From the NCBI GenBank assembly GCA_964545715.1, contig CAZJHX010000245.1:1-10912 (forward strand): a stretch of DNA of 10,912 bases, in the 5' to 3' direction. Position 1 is the stretch's first letter; each line of letters opens with the position of its first letter. Under the pieces are notes generated by a model. The model worked only from the letters and a program-made list of their open reading frames with translations. It did no database searches and was not told the DNA's origin. This DNA is from CAZJHX01 sp964545715 (GTDB taxonomy: Bacteria; Myxococcota_A; UBA9042; GCA-2863065). This document shows positions 5,462 through 10,912 of the stretch, piece by piece. Made by a program: the position numbers and the translations under genes.

Positions 5462-8008
5462 CTACTGGACTACGACGGTGTTGTCGCCGGATGGGACGCG
5501 CACATACAGTTGAGCTGCAGCCTTGTCGTAGAAGATCCCCGACTCCACGCCCGACAGCGCGTCCAGGCCGGGCGCCTCGCTGAGGGCGGCGCCGTTGTTC
5601 TCGACGCTCTTCGGTGCGGCCGCCAGATACACCTCGAACAGCACACCGTGGGTGAACTCATCGCCGTCGGATGACGTGAGCGTCAGCGCGCCCGAGGCCG
5701 CCGACTGCGACAGGTTGGCCCCGTCAAACACCTCGAAGGCGCCGTCCGCTCCCGGAGCGATCCGCACGTGCAGCACGCCGGGCGTGGTGGCGTACGAGTC
5801 GACGCGGTCTTTGGCGGTGGTCGGGGCCATGGCGTCGATCGTGTGCCGCAGCATGGGAATGATGGCGCCCTGGCGCGCAAACAGGGGCAGCGTGCCCAGC
5901 GGCGCGTCGACTTCGATGGTCTGCGGGCCCTCGCGCACCTGGCCGGTCCACCAGTCGACCCAGCCGCCGGCCGGCAGAAAGACGTCGCGCTTGCGGGCGC
6001 CGTGGACCACAACGGGAGCCACGAGCAGGTCGTCGCCAAACATGTATTGGTCCCAGCGATGCTCGCCGTGCTCGGGGTACGCAAGGCCCATCGGCCGCTG
6101 GATGGCCCGTCCGGTCTCGGCGATGCGCTGGGCGTAGGTCCACTCGTACGGCCACAGCCGCAGGTGCAGGCGCGCGTACTTGCGGTACAGGTCCAGACTC
6201 TCCTCGTCGAAGCCGTTCTGCTCGTTGAACTCCCAGGCCACATCGTTGCTGCTGGTGCCGACCTGCATCACAGACGACAGCGCGGTCTGCTCAAACCAGC
6301 GCACAAACGTCTCTTTGTCGGGCGGCGAGTGCCGGTAGCCGCCGGTGTCCGCGCCGTAGAACGGATACCCGGACGCGCCCAGACCGATGCCGGCGATCAT
6401 CGACGCGGGCATGCCGCCCACGGCAAAATACTCCTTGCCGTCGTCGCCGACCACGAGCTCTCGGTGCAGCGACATATCGGCGTCCAGGTCGCCCGGCCAG
6501 ATCACGCTGGTGATCGTCTGGTCGCCCCAGGTGCCGTGACGCGACAGCAAAAAGCCGCCTGTCGCAGGCAGGGTCTCGGCGTACACGCGGTGATAGAGAA
6601 GTTGATAGGCCGCGTGCATCGTGCGCTCGTCGCTGCCGTCCGAAAACGCCCAGACGTTGCGGTAATCACCCACGCCCAGCACGATGTCCTCGGCGTAGTC
6701 CAGCTTGTAGCCCTCGATGCCCATCGCCTTGTATTTGTTGATGAGCCCCTGCCACCAATCGTAGGCGGCCGGGTTGGTCAGGTCGATCGGCGCGCCCCAC
6801 TTGCTGGTCGCCGCCCCGGTGAGCGACGGGTAGTAGCCCTTGTCGACCGCCTCCTGATGCAGCGCCGCCACGTCGGGGTCGTCGTCGGTGACGTACGGCG
6901 TGTGCCACAGCCCCATGCGTAGACCGAGCGCGTGCGCGGTGTCGATCATCTGTTGGGGCTCGGGAAACTGGTCGGCCTTGAAGTCGAAGGAGTTCACGCC
7001 CGACGCGTATGGGCGGTCGATCCAGATCGCCGTGGTGGCCAGGTCGAGATCGCGGATCGCGTCGATATCGGCGACGACCTGCGCCTGATCCTTGTTCTCG
7101 TCGCGCCAGATCCACGGGCCCAGGGCCCAGCGCGCAGGCAGCTCGGGATAGCCCGTGATGTCGTAGTAGTGCTTCGTGATGTCGAGGGGATGCGCTTCGG
7201 CGAATAGGTGGAAAGTAAGTCCGGCCGGCATGAGCTCACCGGCGCCGACGGTTATTTCGATGAGATCATCGGCCTGGGTCGCCAGGTCAAAGGCCGCCGG
7301 CAGATAGGTCTGCGCGAAGAGCCCCCAGCCTGTGGACCCGATCACCAGCGGGATGGGCACGTGGGCCTCGTTGTAGAAGCTCTCGATGTTGGCGTCGACC
7401 TCGATCTGCATCGCGCGCAGGCGCCCGCGGTGATTGACGTCATCGAAGTACTCGCCCAGGCCGTAGAAGCCCTCCTTATCGTCGGCGTGAGCGCGCAATC
7501 GCACGAACGCCAGCAGCGGGCCGGAGTCGGGTGCGGGACCGAACGTCAGCGTCCAACGACCGGCCTCGGTGCGGGAGACGACCAGCGTGGCGCCCAAATC
7601 GCCCTCCAGTGTCAGCGCAAGGGTGATGGAGTCGTCCACCTGCGTGGTGACCGCGGCCTCTGTGACCGACGACCAGACCAGATCGTCCAGCGGTGTGTAG
7701 AGCGTCTCAGCCGCCACCATGGGCCACGGATCGTAGATGCGCGCCGGGTCATACTCAGAGACCGTGCCAAGCTGGAGCCCGTCGCCCTCGAAGCGCAGCA
7801 GCTCCTGCCCACCACGCTCCACGATCAGCTGAAACGGCTCCAGCGTGACCTCGACGGCGGTGCCGTCGGCGCCCAACACGTAGCTGAGCGGGTCCTCCAC
7901 CACGTCCGGCACATCGACGGGCGCGTCAACATCGATCGTCGGCGCGTCATTTGACGAGCACCCTATAAGCAGCAGTACGCAGAAGAAGCGGATTGCGCAT
8001 TGCGTCAT
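5462..8008 (-). CDS. Exported GH31 family glycosidase lipoprotein (alpha-glucosidase/alpha-xylosidase-like)
   Basis: This encodes 848 residues from the ATG at 8008. That start gives the compact lipoprotein signal MTQCAIRFFCVLLLIGC with Cys17 as lipid site, and GGGA lies 12 bases upstream. An in-frame ATG at 8032 would add eight residues but has no ribosome-binding site and overlaps the divergent start codon. After an Asp/Val/Pro-rich linker (about 20-40), the N-terminal beta domain includes FYGLGEYFDD (181-190) and GSTGWGLF. The TIM barrel starts near 285. GYKLDYAED holds the expected nucleophile Asp437, and IWPGDLD the expected acid/base Asp507, with Arg490 before it as in GH31. Beta-sandwich domains follow to the C-terminus. 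GH31 enzymes act on alpha-linked sugars with retention of configuration; the exact substrate cannot be read here. It is predicted to sit in the outer envelope. The stop is TAG, 3 bases from the convergent gene. Confidence 0.88.
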   Translation of the reverse strand: MTQCAIRFFCVLLLIGCSSNDAPTIDVDAPVDVPDVVEDPLSYVLGADGTAVEVTLEPFQLIVERGGQELLRFEGDGLQLGTVSEYDPARIYDPWPMVAAETLYTPLDDLVWSSVTEAAVTTQVDDSITLALTLEGDLGATLVVSRTEAGRWTLTFGPAPDSGPLLAFVRLRAHADDKEGFYGLGEYFDDVNHRGRLRAMQIEVDANIESFYNEAHVPIPLVIGSTGWGLFAQTYLPAAFDLATQADDLIEITVGAGELMPAGLTFHLFAEAHPLDITKHYYDITGYPELPARWALGPWIWRDENKDQAQVVADIDAIRDLDLATTAIWIDRPYASGVNSFDFKADQFPEPQQMIDTAHALGLRMGLWHTPYVTDDDPDVAALHQEAVDKGYYPSLTGAATSKWGAPIDLTNPAAYDWWQGLINKYKAMGIEGYKLDYAEDIVLGVGDYRNVWAFSDGSDERTMHAAYQLLYHRVYAETLPATGGFLLSRHGTWGDQTITSVIWPGDLDADMSLHRELVVGDDGKEYFAVGGMPASMIAGIGLGASGYPFYGADTGGYRHSPPDKETFVRWFEQTALSSVMQVGTSSNDVAWEFNEQNGFDEESLDLYRKYARLHLRLWPYEWTYAQRIAETGRAIQRPMGLAYPEHGEHRWDQYMFGDDLLVAPVVVHGARKRDVFLPAGGWVDWWTGQVREGPQTIEVDAPLGTLPLFARQGAIIPMLRHTIDAMAPTTAKDRVDSYATTPGVLHVRIAPGADGAFEVFDGANLSQSAASGALTLTSSDGDEFTHGVLFEVYLAAAPKSVENNGAALSEAPGLDALSGVESGIFYDKAAAQLYVRVPSGDNTVVVQ

Positions 8009-8030
8009 TTCGTGATTTTTTCCCAGGATC

Positions 8031-9848
8031 ATGAGTACCAGCCAGCACTACAAAGCCAATCTACGCGACATCTTCTTTACCCTTTTTGAAGATTTGCGCA
8101 TCCAAGACGAGATCTTGACCAACGGTCCCTTCGCCGAGATGGACGAGGACCTGGCCAAGGACGCACTGCGCGCCCTCGAGACGCTGTGCACCGAGGAGCT
8201 CGCCCTGAGCTTTGTCGACGCGGATCGTATACCACTGAAGTTGGACGGGGAGGGCAACGTCACGCTGCCCGAGGCGCTGACCAACGCGCTGAAGGCCTAC
8301 TATCGGGACGAGTGGGAGAAGCTGGACCTGCCGACCAACCTGGGCGGCTTCGGTGCGCCGGCGGCCGTACGCTGGGCGTCGTTCGAGATGCAGGCCGGGG
8401 CCAGCCCATGCCTGGCCTTCTACCTCTTCGGCACCTACATCGCCAAGGTCATCGACAAGCTGGGCACCGAGTCCCAGAAAAAGGCCTACATCAAGCCCAT
8501 GCTGGACGGCCACTGGGGCGGCTCGATGGTGCTGACCGAGCCCGACGCCGGCTCCGACGTGGGCGCCGGGCGCAGCAAGGCCCGGCACATCGAGGGCGAC
8601 GTCTGGGAGCTGGAGGGCGTCAAGCGCTTCATCACCAACGCCGACTACGACCTGCCTGACAACATCGTGCACCTGGTCCTGGCTCGCCCCGAGGGCCACG
8701 CGGCGGGCACCAAGGGCTTGTCGATGTTCATCGTGCCCAAGTATTGGGTCAACGAGGACGGCTCGCTGGGCGAGCGCAACGGCGCGGTGGTGACCAACCT
8801 CGAGAAGAAGATGGGCATCAAGGGCTCGTGCACCTGCGAGTTGACGTTGGGCGACAGCATCCCGTGCCGCGGCCTGTTGGTCGGCGACGTGCACGCGGGC
8901 ATCCGCCAGATGTTCACGGTCATCGAGCACGCCCGAATGGCGGTGGGCGTCAAGTCGTACTCGACGCTGTCGACGGCCTACTTGAACGCGCTGGAGTTCT
9001 GCAAGGAGCGCGTGCAGGGCGCCGATCTGGCGCGAGCGGCCGACAAGACCGCGCCGCGCGTGCGCATCATCGAGCACCCGGATGTGCGCCGCATGTTGAT
9101 GCTGCAAAAGTCACACGCCGAGGGCATGCGCGCCCTGGCGCTGTACACGGCGTCCATCCAGGATCGCCGCGACCTGGAGGCGCACGGCAGCGCCGAGGCG
9201 GTGGCGCTGGAGAAGATGAACGACCTGCTGCTGCCGCTGGTGAAGGGCTTCAACTCGGAGCGCTGCTACGACCTGCTGGCTGTGTCCCTGCAGTGCTTCG
9301 GCGGCTCGGGTTACGTGCGCGATTACCCGATCGAGCAGTACATCCGCGACCAGAAGATCGACAGCCTGTACGAGGGCACGACCCACATTCAGTCGCTGGA
9401 CCTCTTCTTCCGCAAGGTGGCCCGCGACGGTGGTGAGACCCTGAAGATTTTGATGGGCAAGATCCAGGAGACCATCGCGGCCGAGGCCGGCGGCGACGTG
9501 ACGGCCGCGCAGCGCAAGGCCCTGACCCGCGGGTTGGGCGACGTGCAGGGCATCTTCATGGGCATGATGGGCAAGATGCGCGAGTCGATCTACCACGTGG
9601 GCCTGCACGGCAACCGCATCCTGATCAGCTTGTCCGAGTTGGTGGTGGGCTGGCGCCTGGTCCAGCAGGCGGGCGCCGCCGCCATCGCGCTGGAAGACGC
9701 TAAGGGTGACAACCGCGCCTTCTACGAGGGCAAGATCGCCGCGGCGGACTTCTACTGCGCCAACGTGCTGCCGGGCCTGACGCTGAACCGCAAGATCATC
9801 GAGGCCGGCACTCTGGGCCTGATGGACGTCGACGAAGCCGCCTTCTGA
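8031..9848 (+). CDS. Acyl-CoA dehydrogenase, long form with extended C-terminus
   Basis: This encodes 605 residues, an FAD-dependent enzyme that oxidises an acyl-CoA thioester to the 2-enoyl-CoA in the cytoplasm. The N-terminus (YKANLRDIFFTLFE) matches the extra N-terminal motif of the long acyl-CoA dehydrogenases, which supports the ATG at 8031 although AGGA is only 2 bases upstream. LTEPDAGSDVGA (168-179) is the first family signature, and QCFGGSGYVRDYP (421-433) leads into the second. Glu448 in YEGT is the expected catalytic base. About 150 further residues follow, as in the subgroup with an acetyl-CoA-dehydrogenase-like C-terminal domain, which includes 3-methylmercaptopropionyl-CoA dehydrogenase DmdC and FadE5-like proteins. 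Length and motifs are intact. Substrate is not deducible: fatty acyl-CoA degradation is more likely than DMSP use, since no other dmd gene is present. It is probably cotranscribed with the transglutaminase-like gene 20 bases downstream. Confidence 0.93.
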   Translation: MSTSQHYKANLRDIFFTLFEDLRIQDEILTNGPFAEMDEDLAKDALRALETLCTEELALSFVDADRIPLKLDGEGNVTLPEALTNALKAYYRDEWEKLDLPTNLGGFGAPAAVRWASFEMQAGASPCLAFYLFGTYIAKVIDKLGTESQKKAYIKPMLDGHWGGSMVLTEPDAGSDVGAGRSKARHIEGDVWELEGVKRFITNADYDLPDNIVHLVLARPEGHAAGTKGLSMFIVPKYWVNEDGSLGERNGAVVTNLEKKMGIKGSCTCELTLGDSIPCRGLLVGDVHAGIRQMFTVIEHARMAVGVKSYSTLSTAYLNALEFCKERVQGADLARAADKTAPRVRIIEHPDVRRMLMLQKSHAEGMRALALYTASIQDRRDLEAHGSAEAVALEKMNDLLLPLVKGFNSERCYDLLAVSLQCFGGSGYVRDYPIEQYIRDQKIDSLYEGTTHIQSLDLFFRKVARDGGETLKILMGKIQETIAAEAGGDVTAAQRKALTRGLGDVQGIFMGMMGKMRESIYHVGLHGNRILISLSELVVGWRLVQQAGAAAIALEDAKGDNRAFYEGKIAAADFYCANVLPGLTLNRKIIEAGTLGLMDVDEAAF

Positions 9849-9868
9849 GCCGCGACTACCACCCCGAC

Positions 9869-10528
9869 ATGGCCGCCCGGCTGGACTGGCCGCCAACGGT
9901 CAGCGATCCGGCGACGTGCCTGGGTCCCACCGACGTTATTGAGTCCACCGCGCCACAGGTCATCGCGCTGGCCACCCGCCTGACCGGCGATCTCTCCGAT
10001 CCGTTTCTGAAGGCCCGCGCCTGCTTTGACCACGTCCGCGACGAGGTCGCCTACAACCTGACGCCGCTGCTGCCGTCCAGGGACTGTTGGCAGGCCACTG
10101 CAACATTGGACCGCGGCAAGGGCTTCTGCGAGCAGAAGGCCGTGGTGCTGACCGCGCTGCTGAGAGCGAGCGGCGTGCCGGCGGCGATGGCCTTCCAACA
10201 CATCTGCGACCACCAACTGCTTGGCACGCGCTTCGAGAAGGCGCTGCCGGGCGGCGTGATCATCTGCCACGGCCTGGTCCGCATCCACCTGGACGGCGCC
10301 TGGTGGGATGCAGATCCGACGCTGGACACCCGGCTCTGCGAGCACCGCGGCTATCGCGTCACCCGGCTGCGGCGCGGCCAACACGCCCGCCTCCCCGCGA
10401 CGACGACGTCAGGTGAAAAGCACTTCGACATCCTGGCGGAGTTCGGCCCGTTCCAGGACCTGCCGCACACGGTCACCGACCTGGCGGTGGGCCTGATGCC
10501 GATGTGGGAGCACTTGCAGACGCTTTAG
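9869..10528 (+). CDS. Transglutaminase-like (papain-fold) domain protein
   Basis: This encodes 219 residues from the ATG at 9869, 20 bases after the dehydrogenase stop. No Shine-Dalgarno is evident, so translation may depend on coupling to the upstream gene. The core shows the Cys-His-Asp triad of transglutaminase-like cysteine enzymes: Cys87 in GKGFCEQKAVVLTALLRASG, His134 in CHGLVRIHLDG and Asp149 in WWDADPTLD. The 47- and 15-residue spacings fit this superfamily. There is no signal peptide or membrane segment, so it is cytoplasmic. Bacterial members include peptidases, amidases and ligases as well as true transglutaminases, so the reaction is not assigned. The stop is TAG and no terminator-like hairpin follows. 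Pairing with an acyl-CoA dehydrogenase gives no clear pathway. Confidence 0.82.
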   Translation: MAARLDWPPTVSDPATCLGPTDVIESTAPQVIALATRLTGDLSDPFLKARACFDHVRDEVAYNLTPLLPSRDCWQATATLDRGKGFCEQKAVVLTALLRASGVPAAMAFQHICDHQLLGTRFEKALPGGVIICHGLVRIHLDGAWWDADPTLDTRLCEHRGYRVTRLRRGQHARLPATTTSGEKHFDILAEFGPFQDLPHTVTDLAVGLMPMWEHLQTL

Positions 10529-10572
10529 TCGGCGCCACTCGATCCCCGTCCACACATCCACGCGAACAAGCC

Positions 10573-10601
10573 TTGACTTGCTGGGCGGCCAGCGCCAATA
10601 T
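10573..10601 (+). promoter_or_regulatory. Weak candidate promoter with a GCTGG/CCAGC inverted repeat
   Basis: TTGACT (10573-10578) is a five-of-six match to the -35 consensus, and 17 bases on is CAATAT (10596-10601), a poor -10. Inside the spacer is GCTGG-GCGG-CCAGC (10580-10593), a perfect 5-bp inverted repeat. It could be an operator for the transposase-like gene or a short REP-like hairpin. The implied transcript would have almost no leader before the ATG at 10615. The remaining bases between 10529 and 10614 show no other structure. Confidence 0.25.
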
Positions 10602-10614
10602 CTGCCTAATCAAG

Positions 10615-10912
10615 ATGTCACGCACCTCATCCCGCAAACGCCAGCTCGCCCTCGACTTCAAGTCCTGGGGCGGCGCGCGAAAAGGCGCTGGTCGCAAGCG
10701 GCGACCGGGCGTTCGCCGCCGCGTGGCGCACGTCATCCGGCCGGCCGTCCTGCGCGACGCGCCGCTGCACATCACCATGCGCCTGGCCGCCGGGCTGCCC
10801 TCTCTGCGCCGCGCGCGGACCTTTCGTGTCGTTCGCCGCGCGCTCGCCACGGCCTGTGCCCGCTTCGGGGTGCGCATCACCGACTGGAGCGTCATGACCA
10901 ACCACCTGCACC
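10615..10912 (+). CDS. REP-associated/IS200-type (Y1) transposase-like protein, N-terminal part, cut by window edge
   Basis: The frame is open from the ATG at 10615 to the end of the window: 99 residues and no stop. It begins with a basic segment containing GGARKGAGRK (19-28), continues RPAVLRDAPLHITMRLAAGLPSLR across 42-65 with the family's H-I-T-x-R and GLPSLR motifs, and ends in MTNHLH. His97-Leu98-His99 is the expected HUH metal-binding motif of Y1 tyrosine transposases such as IS200/IS605 TnpA and RAYTs. The catalytic Tyr would lie beyond the edge. The N-terminal basic extension and GLPSLR are common in the domesticated REP-associated group found as single copies in deltaproteobacteria, so active mobility is doubtful. 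No Shine-Dalgarno is evident. No terminal hairpins or target duplications were recognised apart from the short inverted repeat upstream. Confidence 0.7.
   Translation, partial: MSRTSSRKRQLALDFKSWGGARKGAGRKRRPGVRRRVAHVIRPAVLRDAPLHITMRLAAGLPSLRRARTFRVVRRALATACARFGVRITDWSVMTNHLH

Noticed and set aside
5768..6922. Plus-strand open frame of 384 codons opposite the GH31 gene
   Set aside because: It lies wholly antisense to conserved GH31 sequence, including catalytic motifs, and its translation is Arg/His/Val-rich and domain-free.
7951..7969. TTGACG and TATAAG as a promoter for the acyl-CoA dehydrogenase
   Set aside because: The two hexamers are only 7 bases apart, far from the roughly 17 needed, and lie in the GH31 signal-peptide coding region.
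8061..9107. Minus-strand open frame of 348 codons opposite the acyl-CoA dehydrogenase
   Set aside because: It is a composition shadow of a strongly conserved gene; no motif or ribosome-binding site was found.

Overview
The window is a GC-rich stretch with strong G/C preference at third codon positions. It encodes three lipoproteins, one MopE-type CDGVDNNCDG motif, Myxococcus-type cysteine-rich repeats and a long-form acyl-CoA dehydrogenase. This mix suggests a deltaproteobacterial (Myxococcota/Bradymonadia-like) chromosome. That assignment is an inference from gene content; there is no rRNA or other marker here. All functional calls come from reading motifs by eye, with no database search.

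Layout. Bases 1-73 look like the 3' end of an upstream gene. A promoter-like element containing an 8-bp direct repeat (58-75) precedes gene 1 (136-1668), a lipoprotein with a ZU5-like module and a propeller-like C-terminal part. Forty bases later, behind a hairpin that buries the Shine-Dalgarno sequence, begins a very long surface-protein reading frame (1709-5458). It comprises a lipoprotein signal, an acidic linker, a Cys-rich region, a MopE-type motif, about ten tandem 52-residue six-cysteine units, a Myxococcus-type Cys-rich segment and a glycine-rich C-terminal domain. A single in-frame TAG at 2831-2833 interrupts this frame, at a position that is Tyr or Phe in every other unit. Three bases beyond its end lies the stop of a convergent gene on the minus strand (5462-8008), a GH31 family glycosidase lipoprotein. 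Diverging from it is a plus-strand pair: an acyl-CoA dehydrogenase (8031-9848) and, 20 bases on, a transglutaminase-like protein (9869-10528). The window ends inside a REP-associated/IS200-type transposase-like gene (10615 to edge).

How the genes may work together. Genes 1 and 2 share a strand, are 40 bases apart and both carry lipoprotein signals, so they may form a cell-surface unit. The GH31 enzyme is also predicted to be exported and anchored, and would act on oligosaccharides outside the cytoplasm. The dehydrogenase/transglutaminase-like pair looks cytoplasmic and functionally separate. The most notable feature is the interrupted Cys-rich stalk gene. Its units differ in a strictly alternating way, implying a two-unit (104-residue, 312-bp) higher-order period. 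The unit length is a multiple of three, so loss or gain of whole units would keep the frame and could remove the stop.
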